Below are positions 8,857 through 17,257 of a stretch of 64,000 bases of DNA, piece after piece. The position numbers and the translations under genes were made by a program. Location of the stretch: assembly GCA_039908525.1 (NCBI GenBank), contig JAMOAY010000001.1:310001-374000 (forward strand), read 5' to 3'. Within the stretch, counting starts at the first letter, position 1. Every line of letters begins with the position of its first letter. The stretch is from Magnetaquicoccus sp039908525 (GTDB lineage: Bacteria > Pseudomonadota > Magnetococcia > Magnetococcales > Magnetaquicoccaceae). The notes under the pieces were generated by a model, which was given only the letters and a program-made list of their open reading frames with translations, searched no databases and had not been told where the DNA came from.

Positions 8857-9471
8857 ATGCGTACCACACGGACTGTCAACGATGTTTGGAAAATGTTTGA
8901 AGAGACCAACCGGATCCTGCAAAAATCGCAGGATGAGTGGCAGCAACAACGCCAAGTTACTGAGCGTGTCCTGCAGCGTGTCCTGCAGGAACTGGCTGAA
9001 AGTCAAAAAGACACCGACCGCAAAATCAAGGAAATGTCCAAGAATATTGATCGCCTTGGCGGGCGGTTGGGTGAATTTGTGGAAGGGTTGGTTGCACCAG
9101 CCTGCGAAACGCTGTTTGCGGAACGCGGCATTCCGGTGCATATGGTCAGCCGGCGGATCAGCGCCAAACGACCGGATGGGCGCAACATGGAAATCGATCT
9201 GCTGGTGGACAATACCGATTCCGTTGTGGTGGTGGAAGTCAAAAGCAAATTGACCGCGGATGATGTCCGGGATCATCTGGAGAAGATGTCGCATTTCAAG
9301 GAATTTCTCCCGATGTATGCCAACAAAAAGGCCGTCGGCGCAGTTGCCGCCATGGTGATTGAAGAAAATGTCTGCCGTTTTGCCATCAACAGCGGTTTGT
9401 TTGTCATCGAGCAGGCAGGAGAAACGCTGCGGATGGCCAATGACGAACAGTTCCAGCCAAAGGTCTGGTGA
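8857..9471 (+). CDS. PD-(D/E)XK nuclease-like protein with N-terminal coiled coil (DUF3782 type), paralogue 1
   Basis: 204 aa from the ATG at 8857, which has GGAAGGGG seven bases upstream; an earlier TTG is less likely. Residues 1-75 form a coiled coil that begins with a conserved TVNDVWKMFEETNR box. Then comes GGRLGEFVEGLVAPACETLF and a PD-(D/E)XK-like core, MEIDLLVDN (Asp) and VVVVEVKSKL (Glu-x-Lys). The C-terminus ends FQPKVW. The protein at 36005-36682 is a clear paralogue with the same boxes. The fold suggests a nuclease relative, but many members of such multi-copy families have no shown cutting activity. The QRVLQRVLQ stretch in the coiled coil is a duplicated 12-bp unit. Confidence 0.7.
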   Translation: MRTTRTVNDVWKMFEETNRILQKSQDEWQQQRQVTERVLQRVLQELAESQKDTDRKIKEMSKNIDRLGGRLGEFVEGLVAPACETLFAERGIPVHMVSRRISAKRPDGRNMEIDLLVDNTDSVVVVEVKSKLTADDVRDHLEKMSHFKEFLPMYANKKAVGAVAAMVIEENVCRFAINSGLFVIEQAGETLRMANDEQFQPKVW

Positions 9472-9645
9472 CGTGTGGTGTTGGATTTCCAGGTCGTGTA
9501 TCACGTTGACCTGACCGGTCTGGCAGGAAACAAAACCCATTGAGGAGAGGGACAGCGGGTGCGGTTGTGCCTTTACGGCGGGAGGAAGAGGAGGGAGAAT
9601 GCCCTTTTTGCAACCTTCTGACAGCCCCAAGGAGCCGCACCGTCC

Positions 9646-10074
9646 GTGTCCAGTCAACCCCCCTCCAGCGCACAGATCCTCGAACGCGCCATGGAATTCG
9701 AAATGATCTCGGTGGAACAGTTGCAGTGTGTGCTGCAGCACCCACCACCCGACCTGGTCCTGTTGGACGTGCGCACGCCCGACGAGCACCGGCAAGGGGT
9801 GATTCCCGGCTCACGTCTGTTTCCCTGCGACCACGATCTGGTCAATCTGGAGAACACCCGCATCTTTGCCGCCAGTTTTGCCACCCGCTTTCGCCCCGAA
9901 GCCTTTGATCCCGAAAACCGTTATGTGCTGATCTGCCGCACAGGTCCTCGAACGGCCATTGCGTTGGAGGCATTTTTGCATCACAATCTCGCCGCCTGTG
10001 AACTGCTGGGGGGGGTCACAGCGTGGCGACAGAGAGGGTTGCAACTGCAACCACCGGCTGCGGATATCGAATAA
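9646..10074 (+). CDS. Rhodanese-like domain protein
   Basis: 142 aa from a GTG with a GGAG about ten bases upstream. It is a single rhodanese domain: MISVEQLQCVLQ, LVLLDVRTPDEHRQGVIPGSRLFP, then the active-site loop CRTGPRT with the catalytic Cys, and LLGGVTAWRQRGL at the end. Rhodaneses of this type move sulfane sulfur or sense persulfide. No signal peptide is seen, so it is cytoplasmic. It ends 14 bases before the start of the TolC-type gene, so it may be co-transcribed with the efflux operon. Confidence 0.85.
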   Translation: MSSQPPSSAQILERAMEFEMISVEQLQCVLQHPPPDLVLLDVRTPDEHRQGVIPGSRLFPCDHDLVNLENTRIFAASFATRFRPEAFDPENRYVLICRTGPRTAIALEAFLHHNLAACELLGGVTAWRQRGLQLQPPAADIE

Positions 10075-10088
10075 CCTGGAGACTTTGT

Positions 10089-11408
10089 GTGCACATAAAA
10101 CGCGCGTTACCCGTTTTGCTGATGGCGCCCTGGCTGTGGACGGCGACCGTGCCGACCGCAGAGGCGGAGGATTTGTGGCAGATCTACACCCTGGCGGTCC
10201 AGCACGATGCCAGTCTGGCGGTAGCCGGGGAGAAGAAAGCGGTGGGGGTCGAGGCGCTCCCCCAGGGTCTGGCAGCCCTGCTGCCCAGCAGCGCCCTGAC
10301 CATGCAGCACAGCGCCATCCACATGACGAAGCCGATCGAGGATGATTTCAGCAAGGATGGCTACACCCTGACCCTGCAAATGCCTGTTTTTCATTGGGAG
10401 AGCATCAAGGGTTACGAGAAGGCCAAGGTGGAGGAGAAGAAGGCGCTGCTCGAATACGCCGTCGCCGAGCAGGATCTGGTGATGCGTGCGGCCAGACTCT
10501 ACTACGACGCCTTGCTGGCCATGGACACCCACCGTCTGGCTCTGGCCGAGCGGGAGGCCATGGGGCAGCGGTTGGCAACCACCAAGGCCCGTCTGGAGGT
10601 GGGCACTGCGGTGATGACCGACCTGCACGATGCCCAGGCGGCCTATGACATGGCCGAGACCGGGGTGATCGGCGCCGAGAATCAACTGCAGAGCCGTTTT
10701 GAGGCGTTGGGGGAGGTGGTGGGGCAACCGGTCACCGCCCTGGCCCCCCTGCGGAAGGAGATCCCGTTGTTGAAGCCGGATCCCGAGGATATCGAGGGTT
10801 GGGTGCAGAGGGCACAGGTGGAAAATCTCAGCCTGCGCCTGGCCGAACTGGATCGGGAGATCGCCGAACGGGCCTCCGAGGCCTCCCTGGCAGGCCATCT
10901 GCCGGCGGTGGATGTGGTGGCGATGCACAACTACACAGACAGCAGCGCCCCGCCGGCCATGGAGGGCGGACAGCGGCGCAGCAGCAGCCTTACCCTGCAG
11001 ATGACCCTGCCCCTGTACGCAGGTCATGGCACCACCTCCAAGGTGCGGCAGGCCAAGGCGGCCCACAACATGACCCGCGAGGCGGTCGATCTGGCCCGCC
11101 GGCAGGTGATGCGCCTGGCCCGGGATGGCTATCGGGGAGTACTGGCGGCCATCGCCCAGATCCAGGCCACCCGTCAGGTGCTGATCTCCACGCAGGGCAA
11201 TCTGGAGACCACCGAGGCCGGGTATGAGGCGGGCATCCGCACCATGACCGATGTGGTGGCCTCCCAGCGAGAGCTGTTTCGCGCCCGGCGGGACCATGCC
11301 CAGGCCCGCTATGCCTACATCCTGCAATCATTGGGTTTGAAACAGGTGGCCGGTCTGCTCTCCAGCGAGGATCTGAAGGCCGTCAACGCCTGGAACCAGA
11401 ATCCGTAA
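10089..11408 (+). CDS. TolC/OprM-family outer-membrane efflux channel
   Basis: 439 aa from GTG 10089, which has GGAG eight bases upstream. The frame is open earlier, but only antisense-like sequence overlapping the rhodanese gene would be added. A signal peptide (ALPVLLMAPWLWTATVPTAEA) is followed by EDLWQIYTLAVQHD, the usual opening of TolC-type proteins. Two long helical repeats follow, with the family pattern of ARLYYDALLAMDTHRLALAEREAMGQRL and TMTDVVASQRELFRARRD. It should form the trimeric periplasm-spanning channel for the adaptor and RND pump encoded immediately downstream. Confidence 0.9.
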   Translation: MHIKRALPVLLMAPWLWTATVPTAEAEDLWQIYTLAVQHDASLAVAGEKKAVGVEALPQGLAALLPSSALTMQHSAIHMTKPIEDDFSKDGYTLTLQMPVFHWESIKGYEKAKVEEKKALLEYAVAEQDLVMRAARLYYDALLAMDTHRLALAEREAMGQRLATTKARLEVGTAVMTDLHDAQAAYDMAETGVIGAENQLQSRFEALGEVVGQPVTALAPLRKEIPLLKPDPEDIEGWVQRAQVENLSLRLAELDREIAERASEASLAGHLPAVDVVAMHNYTDSSAPPAMEGGQRRSSSLTLQMTLPLYAGHGTTSKVRQAKAAHNMTREAVDLARRQVMRLARDGYRGVLAAIAQIQATRQVLISTQGNLETTEAGYEAGIRTMTDVVASQRELFRARRDHAQARYAYILQSLGLKQVAGLLSSEDLKAVNAWNQNP

Positions 11409-11496
11409 CCGATCCCAAACCCGGGCGGGGCTTGCCGTCGGCCGATGGCATCCAACCTGTCGGGGGCACCATTTCGTTCAAAACAGAGGTGAACTC

Positions 11497-12555
11497 ATGA
11501 CCAACAGACCGTACCCGCTGCTCCTCGCGTTGCTGATGACCGCTGTGCCCTGGGCGGAATCGGCCCTGGCGGACGCGGGCCAGCCCCTGGCGACCGAGAA
11601 GGTGGTCGAGCGCGTCGTACCCGACGAGTTGTTCCTGGATGGCACGGTGGAGGCGGTCAATCTGGCCACCGTGACCGCCAAAACCAGTGGCACGGTCACC
11701 GAGATCAACTTCGATGTGAATGATTTTGTCAAGGAAGGGACCATTTTGCTGCGTTTTCAGGGCAAGGTCAACCAGGCAGGCCTGCTGCGCGCCAAGGCGG
11801 GATTGGCGGGGGCCTCGGCCAACCTGGTGCGGGCAGAGAAGGAGTACCAGCGGCTCAGCACCCTGTTCGAAAAAAAGATGGTCACCGCCTCGCAGATGGA
11901 TCAGGCCCGGGCCAGCCTGGAGGCCGCCAAATCCGGGGTGGATGCAGACCAGGCCCAGGTGACGACGGCCAACGAGAGCGTCACCGACACCGTCGTGCGC
12001 GCCCCCTACAGCGGATATGTGGTGAAACGCCTGATCCAACTGGGTGAGACGGCCAATGTGGGCACCCCGCTGTTCACCGGCATGTCCCTGGACAATCTGC
12101 GGGTGCAGACGGCGGTGCCGCAATCCTGGATGCCGATGGTGCGCGCCTATAACCGCGCGGAGATCCTGTTGCCCGATGGCAAACGGGTCGCGGCCCAGAC
12201 ACTGACGCTGTTTCCCTACGCCGATGAGAAAAGCCACGGTTTCACGGCCCGCCTGGAGTTGCCGCCCCATCTGAGCGGGGTTCTGCCGGGAACGTTGGTG
12301 AAGACCCTGTTCAAGGTGGGGGAGAGCAAACGGTTGCTGGTACCCCCCTCGGCGGTGGTTCGGCGGGGTGAGTTGACGGCGGTCTATGTGGTGACCGACA
12401 AGGATGTGACCTTGCGCCCCGTGCTGGCGGGGGTTGCGCGGGAGGATGGTTGGGTCGAGATGATCTCCGGTTTGCATGGGGGGGAAAGGGTGGCCGTCGA
12501 TCCCATACGGGCCGGTCAGTATCTTCAGACGAAACGGATGGGCAGCGCATCATGA
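11497..12555 (+). CDS. RND efflux periplasmic adaptor (membrane fusion protein)
   Basis: 352 aa with AGAGGTGA ahead of the ATG and an N-terminal signal peptide (LLLALLMTAVPWAESALA). It shows the adaptor layout: beta-barrel start VERVVPDELFLDGTVEAVNLATVTAKTSGTV, lipoyl-type half motifs INFDVNDFVKEGTILLRF and VVRAPYSGYVVKRLIQLGETANVGTPLF, and between them a short alpha-hairpin (residues about 90-155). It should link the pump to the TolC-type channel. The stop overlaps the pump start (ATGA), indicating translational coupling. Confidence 0.92.
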   Translation: MTNRPYPLLLALLMTAVPWAESALADAGQPLATEKVVERVVPDELFLDGTVEAVNLATVTAKTSGTVTEINFDVNDFVKEGTILLRFQGKVNQAGLLRAKAGLAGASANLVRAEKEYQRLSTLFEKKMVTASQMDQARASLEAAKSGVDADQAQVTTANESVTDTVVRAPYSGYVVKRLIQLGETANVGTPLFTGMSLDNLRVQTAVPQSWMPMVRAYNRAEILLPDGKRVAAQTLTLFPYADEKSHGFTARLELPPHLSGVLPGTLVKTLFKVGESKRLLVPPSAVVRRGELTAVYVVTDKDVTLRPVLAGVAREDGWVEMISGLHGGERVAVDPIRAGQYLQTKRMGSAS

Positions 12556-15500
12556 GTCAGCAACAGGAGCTTGGTATCGCGGGGGAACTGGCCAAAAAGT
12601 TCCAGAATTCAGAGATCACCCCGCTGTTGGCCCTGGTGGGGTTCCTGCTGGGGCTGTTTGCCGTGTTGATCACGCCCAAGGAGGAAGAGCCGCAGATATC
12701 CGTCACGTTTGCCAATGTTTTTATACCATTTCCCGGCGCCTCTGCCAAAGAGGTGGATCGGGTGGTCTCTGTACCTGCCCAGCAGATCCTGTCGGAGATC
12801 GACGGGGTGAAGAATATCTATGCCATTTCTCGTCCTGGCATGGCGATTCTGACGGTCCGTTATGAGGTGGGAGAGGACCGCACGGCAGCCATCCTGCGGG
12901 TTTACAACGCCATCTTTTCCAACCAGGATTTCCTGCCCCGCACGTTGGGGGTGGGCCAACCGCTGGTCAAGCCCAAGGGGATTGACGATGTGCCCATCGT
13001 CTCCCTGACCCTCTGGTCGGACAACCCGGCACGGAGTACGGCCGATCTGACCCGGATCTCCCACAGTCTGGAGACCGAGCTCAAGCGGGTGCCTGGCACC
13101 CGGGATGTCTACACCATCGGTGGACAGCAACAGGTTGCCCATGTCCTGCTCGACCCGCACAAGCTGGCCGGTTATGGCATGGCCCCGGCGGACCTGGAAA
13201 ATGCCCTGGGTGCGGCCAACTACTCACGGGATATGGGCCGCATCACCCGGGACAACCGCTCGATTCCGGTGCAGGCCGGGGAGTTTCTGAGCACCGCCGA
13301 GGAGGTTGCCGAGCTGGTGGTGGGGTTTCACAATGGGGCGCCCATCCAGTTGCGGGATGTGGCCCAGGTGCGCCTGGAGACCGGACAGCCCGAGACCTAT
13401 CTCTGGTTCGGGACCGGCATGGAGGCGGGAAAAAAGACCATTGTGCCACGGGGTGAATTTCCGGCGGTCACCCTGGTCGTGGCCAAAAAGGCGGGCACCA
13501 ATGCGGTGGCGATTGCCAAAAGCGTGATCGACCAGGTGGAGCAGTTGCGCGCCCATCTGATCCCGGATGATGTGCATGTCACCATCACCCGCGACTACGG
13601 GGTGACCGCCGATGCCAAGGCCAGTAAACTGATCGGCAAGTTGGCTTTTGCAACCTTTTTTGTCGTTCTGCTGGTGTTTCTGGCCATGGGCTGGCGGGAG
13701 GCGGCCATCGTCGGCGCGGCGGTTACCTTGACCCTGGCCCTGACCCTGTTTGCCAACTGGGCGGTGGGCTTCACCCTGAACCGGGTCTCCCTGTTTGCCT
13801 TGATCTTCTCCATCGGTATTCTGGTGGACGATGCCATCGTGGTGGTGGAGAACATCCACCGCCATCTGGGGCTCAGCAAGAAAGGGTTGCTGGAGATCAT
13901 CCCGGAGGCGGTGGGGGAGGTGGGAGGACCGACCATTCTGGCCACCTTTACCGTGATTGCCGCCCTGCTGCCCATGGCCTTTGTCACCGGTCTGATGGGC
14001 CCCTACATGAGCCCGATTCCGATCAACGCCAGTATCGGCATGCTGCTCTCCCTGATCGTGGCCTTCGTGGTGACCCCCTGGTTGTGCTACAAGGGGCTGC
14101 GTTCGGTAGCGGCCCACCATCAGCATCAGGCGGGCAGCACCCCGGAGGTCTCGGAGCGGGTGATGGGCTTCTTCACCCGCATCTACCGCCCGTTCATCAT
14201 GAGCCCCCGCTTTGTTTTCAACCAGATGGTGCTGGGGTTTTTAATCCTGGTGCTGATCGTCGGCTCTCTGTGGCTGGCGGTCAACAAAAGCGTGGTGATG
14301 AAAATGCTCCCCTTCGACAACAAGTCGGAGTTTCAGGTGGTGGTGGACATGCCGGAGGAGAGCACCCTGGAGGAGACGGCGGGGGTGGTGCGGGAGCTGA
14401 CCGCCTACCTGGCGACGGTGCCCGAGGTGACCGATTATCAGGCCTATGTGGGCAACTCCTCGCCGGTGGGGTTCAACGGCCTGGTACGGCAGTATTATCT
14501 GCGCTCCGGCTCCCATGTGGCGGACATCCAGGTCAACCTGACCGACAAGCACGACCGCCAGCGCAAGAGCCATGAGATCGCCCGGGCGGTGCGGGATCCT
14601 CTGCAAGCCATTGGCCGGGCCCGGCATGCCAACGTCAAGGTGGTGGAGGTGCCGCCGGGTCCACCGGTGCAGTCTCCCCTGGTGGCGGAGGTGTACGGCC
14701 CGGATTACGACGGCCAGTTGCGGGTGGCCAAAGCGGTGCGGCAGGTGTTTGAGAAAACGGCGGATATCGTCGATGTGGACGATACGGTCAAGGCGACCGG
14801 CGAGCGGTTGATCCTGCAGGTGGATCGGCAGAAGGCGGCCCTGTTGGGACTCTCCCAGCAGGCGGTGTCGGCCCTGCTCACCACCGCTCTGCACGGCTCG
14901 GACGCCTCTTTTCTGCACCGGGAGGATGTCAAATTCGCCGTGCCGGTCCGCATGGAGCTGCCGGTCTCCACCAAGGCCGATCTGACGGCCATCCTCTCCC
15001 TGAAGCTGAAGAGTGCCACGGGGGCCATGGTGGCCCTTTCCGAGGTGGCGACCGTCAAACGGGCGCCGGTGGAGCACACCATCTACCACAAGGATCTGGT
15101 GCCGGTGGTCTATGTCACCGGGGATATGGCGGGCCAACTGGACAGTCCCCTGTATGGCATGATGGAGATCATCAACGCCTTGAAACCGCTCCAGGTGGAG
15201 GGAGGGCAGTCGATCGGGCAGACTTTCATCGAGCAGCCGAAGACCCCCTACCGGTACAGCGTCAAGTGGGATGGCGAGTGGCAGGTCACCTACGAGACCT
15301 TTCGCGACATGGGCATCGCCTATGCCGTGGGTCTGTTGATGATCTATCTGCTGGTGGTGGCTCAGTTCCAATCCTATCTGGTACCGCTGATCATCATGGC
15401 CCCCATCCCGTTGACCATCATCGGCGTCATGCCGGGTCATGCCCTGCTGGGGGCGCAATTTACCGCCACCTCCATGATCGGCATGATTGCCCTGGCGGGG

Positions 15501-15824
15501 ATCATCGTGCGCAACTCCATTCTGCTGGTGGATTTTGTCAACGAGGAGGTCTCCTCTGGCATTCCGTTCCGGGATGCGGTGATCCGGGCCGGGGCGATTC
15601 GCTCCAAGCCGATCATCCTCACCGGCCTGGCGGCCATGTTGGGGGCCTTTTTCATCCTGGATGATCCGATCTTTTCCGGGTTGGCCATCTCCCTGATCTT
15701 CGGCATTTTCATCTCGACCATCCTGACCCTGCTGGTGATTCCTCTGATGTACTACACCCTGATGCGCAACCGGCTCGCGCCGGCGGCCCATGGGGGACAA
15801 CACCCTGAGACCACCCACCCATGA
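12552..15824 (+). CDS. RND-family efflux pump, inner-membrane subunit
   Basis: 1090 aa, starting at the ATG that overlaps the adaptor stop. Typical RND architecture: TM1 (LALVGFLLGLFAVLITP), porter domain with PFPGASAKEVDRVVSVPAQQ, TM2-6 with ILVDDAIVVVENIHR (paired Asp residues of the proton relay in TM4), a second porter domain, and TM8-12 with AGIIVRNSILLVDFVN. The substrate cannot be assigned from sequence. The protein is longer than AcrB (about 1050), with insertions in the porter loops. It is encoded with its channel and adaptor, and is followed by two methionine-rich membrane proteins starting at an ATGA overlap. Confidence 0.93.
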   Translation: MSQQQELGIAGELAKKFQNSEITPLLALVGFLLGLFAVLITPKEEEPQISVTFANVFIPFPGASAKEVDRVVSVPAQQILSEIDGVKNIYAISRPGMAILTVRYEVGEDRTAAILRVYNAIFSNQDFLPRTLGVGQPLVKPKGIDDVPIVSLTLWSDNPARSTADLTRISHSLETELKRVPGTRDVYTIGGQQQVAHVLLDPHKLAGYGMAPADLENALGAANYSRDMGRITRDNRSIPVQAGEFLSTAEEVAELVVGFHNGAPIQLRDVAQVRLETGQPETYLWFGTGMEAGKKTIVPRGEFPAVTLVVAKKAGTNAVAIAKSVIDQVEQLRAHLIPDDVHVTITRDYGVTADAKASKLIGKLAFATFFVVLLVFLAMGWREAAIVGAAVTLTLALTLFANWAVGFTLNRVSLFALIFSIGILVDDAIVVVENIHRHLGLSKKGLLEIIPEAVGEVGGPTILATFTVIAALLPMAFVTGLMGPYMSPIPINASIGMLLSLIVAFVVTPWLCYKGLRSVAAHHQHQAGSTPEVSERVMGFFTRIYRPFIMSPRFVFNQMVLGFLILVLIVGSLWLAVNKSVVMKMLPFDNKSEFQVVVDMPEESTLEETAGVVRELTAYLATVPEVTDYQAYVGNSSPVGFNGLVRQYYLRSGSHVADIQVNLTDKHDRQRKSHEIARAVRDPLQAIGRARHANVKVVEVPPGPPVQSPLVAEVYGPDYDGQLRVAKAVRQVFEKTADIVDVDDTVKATGERLILQVDRQKAALLGLSQQAVSALLTTALHGSDASFLHREDVKFAVPVRMELPVSTKADLTAILSLKLKSATGAMVALSEVATVKRAPVEHTIYHKDLVPVVYVTGDMAGQLDSPLYGMMEIINALKPLQVEGGQSIGQTFIEQPKTPYRYSVKWDGEWQVTYETFRDMGIAYAVGLLMIYLLVVAQFQSYLVPLIIMAPIPLTIIGVMPGHALLGAQFTATSMIGMIALAGIIVRNSILLVDFVNEEVSSGIPFRDAVIRAGAIRSKPIILTGLAAMLGAFFILDDPIFSGLAISLIFGIFISTILTLLVIPLMYYTLMRNRLAPAAHGGQHPETTHP

Positions 15825-16375
15825 ATCCGCTGAGCCCGGAACAGCACACGGCGCTGCGGCAGGCGGCCGCAGAGTTCAAGCAGGCCATGGGGGTGCGCAG
15901 CAGTCTGAACCTGCGGGTGGCCATGCGGGTAACGGCCATCCTGCGGGTGGGGATGATCAGCCTGGGGATGGTGGCCATCATCTTTCTGTTCCTGCTCTCT
16001 GTGCTGACATCGAAGATCACCTTCATGATCGACGTGATCGATACCATGAACAAACAGTTCACCTCCATGTCGAAGGATATGGACGAGATGCGCAAGGTGA
16101 TCGTGCGGATGGATCAATACATGGCCACCATGCCGGCGATCGTCCAGGAGGTGGATACGATGAAGGGCTCGGTGGCGACTCTGAACGGCCATGTTGACGA
16201 CATTGCGACCCGGATGCAGGCAATCGACAAGGGATTGACCAACATCACCCAGCATGTGGGCAACATGACGGCAACCTTCCGCGTCATGGACGGTTCGGTG
16301 CATGGTATCGGCCAGGATGTGCACCGCATGTCGCGGCCCATGAAACTGTTCAACTCCCTGTCGCCGTTTCCGTAA
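15821..16375 (+). CDS. Methionine-rich inner-membrane coiled-coil protein, efflux-coupled (1)
   Basis: 184 aa. Its ATG overlaps the stop of the RND pump, so the two are translationally coupled. A cytoplasmic N-terminus of about 45 residues is followed by one transmembrane helix (MISLGMVAIIFLFLLSVLTS) and a periplasmic helix of about 110 residues. That helix is very rich in Met at nearly regular spacing (FMIDVIDTMNKQFTSMSKDMDEMRKVIVRMDQYMATM). It has the same plan as the next gene product and shares the MARP/MSRP-like end. I do not recognise a characterised family. An accessory role for the pump is inferred from coupling only. Confidence 0.75.
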   Translation: MNPLSPEQHTALRQAAAEFKQAMGVRSSLNLRVAMRVTAILRVGMISLGMVAIIFLFLLSVLTSKITFMIDVIDTMNKQFTSMSKDMDEMRKVIVRMDQYMATMPAIVQEVDTMKGSVATLNGHVDDIATRMQAIDKGLTNITQHVGNMTATFRVMDGSVHGIGQDVHRMSRPMKLFNSLSPFP

Positions 16376-16389
16376 AAAAAAGGAGTCTC

Positions 16390-16944
16390 ATGGACCAGAA
16401 ACAGGAGATGCAGGCCACCATTGACCTGGTAACGCAGACCATCGGTGACTTCAATGCAGAGATGGTGGAGGTGGACCGGGTGGCCGCCCAGATCGGGCGG
16501 CGCACGACCCGTTTGATTCGGATGGTGTTGAGTGTGTTGGCGGTCAGCGGAGCGATCATTTTGTATCTGGTGGTCCACTTGACGGGCAACATGAGCACCA
16601 TGATCGAAAGCATGAACACCATGTACAGCCATTTTGGCCTGATGTCGAAAAACATGCATGAGATCACCGGGTCGGTGACCAACATGGGGCACAATATCGT
16701 CGGCATTCCCTCGATTGCAAAGGCCATGCAGCAGATGAACGGGGACGTATCGGGCATGAGCGGTTCGGTGACCCGCATGACCCTGCACATTCAGTCCATG
16801 GAGCGCAACATCGGCCTGATTGATGGCGGGGTACAGGAGATGAGCGGCCGTTTCATTTCGGTCACCGGATCGGTGAACCGCTTGAATTACAACGTCAATC
16901 AGATGGCCAGACCCACGGACATGCTGGGCCCGTTCGGGTGGTGA
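16390..16944 (+). CDS. Methionine-rich inner-membrane coiled-coil protein, efflux-coupled (2)
   Basis: 184 aa, preceded by AAAGGAG and 14 bases after the previous gene. Same layout as its neighbour: about 50 cytoplasmic residues, one transmembrane helix (MVLSVLAVSGAIILYLVVHL), then a Met-rich periplasmic helix (MSTMIESMNTMYSHFGLMSKNMHEI and further Met every 3-8 residues). The two are probably ancient duplicates and could form a hetero-oligomer. Met at coiled-coil core positions could simply be structural. Soft-metal binding is another possibility. Function unknown. Confidence 0.75.
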   Translation: MDQKQEMQATIDLVTQTIGDFNAEMVEVDRVAAQIGRRTTRLIRMVLSVLAVSGAIILYLVVHLTGNMSTMIESMNTMYSHFGLMSKNMHEITGSVTNMGHNIVGIPSIAKAMQQMNGDVSGMSGSVTRMTLHIQSMERNIGLIDGGVQEMSGRFISVTGSVNRLNYNVNQMARPTDMLGPFGW

Positions 16945-16997
16945 GCTCGTTCGGTCCGTCGCGGACCGCCCGCGCCCGTCGCAGGTTTTGTTGAAGA

Positions 16998-17082
16998 TGG
17001 TGCGGATGGCCGGATTTGAACCGGCACAGCGCTAGCTACTGCCCCCTCAAGACAGCGTGTCTACCAATTTCACCACATCCGC
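16998..17082 (-). tRNA. tRNA-Leu (anticodon GAG)
   Basis: On the minus strand the 85-nt gene starts GCGGATG and ends CATCCGC followed by discriminator A and an encoded CCA. The anticodon stem CTGTC/GGCAG encloses the loop TTGAGGG, giving anticodon GAG. The T arm contains GGTTCAAATCC, and the long variable arm is as expected for a class II tRNA. A 6-bp hairpin without a T-run lies further on at 16953-16967. Confidence 0.95.
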
Positions 17083-17094
17083 ACATCTGCTCGG

Positions 17095-17124
17095 AGTCTA
17101 GCAAAGGGAACGCCTGCTTGGCAA
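17095..17124 (-). promoter_or_regulatory. Sigma-70 type promoter of tRNA-Leu
   Basis: TTGCCA (17119-17124) and TAGACT (17095-17100) on the minus strand are separated by 18 bases. The -10 box is 12 bases before the tRNA 5' end, and a TGC precedes it. Confidence 0.65.
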
Positions 17125-17257
17125 TGGTTTTCATGGGCGGGCGCTCTTTGGCGTGGAATCGAGCGGTCGATCAACAACCGGGTTGAAGAGGGAGGTGCCA
17201 ACGTGTATCCTGCCGGGGTGGGTATGGGCCTATTCAATGCACAAGGGGGGTGACCTC

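Noticed and set aside
8857..9471. PD-(D/E)XK-like protein as a restriction endonuclease
   Set aside because: No methyltransferase or specificity gene is near, and a paralogue occurs elsewhere in the window in unrelated context.
16953..16967. GGTCCG/CGGACC hairpin as rho-independent terminator of the tRNA or the Met-rich gene
   Set aside because: No T-run follows on either strand and the stem is only 6 bp.
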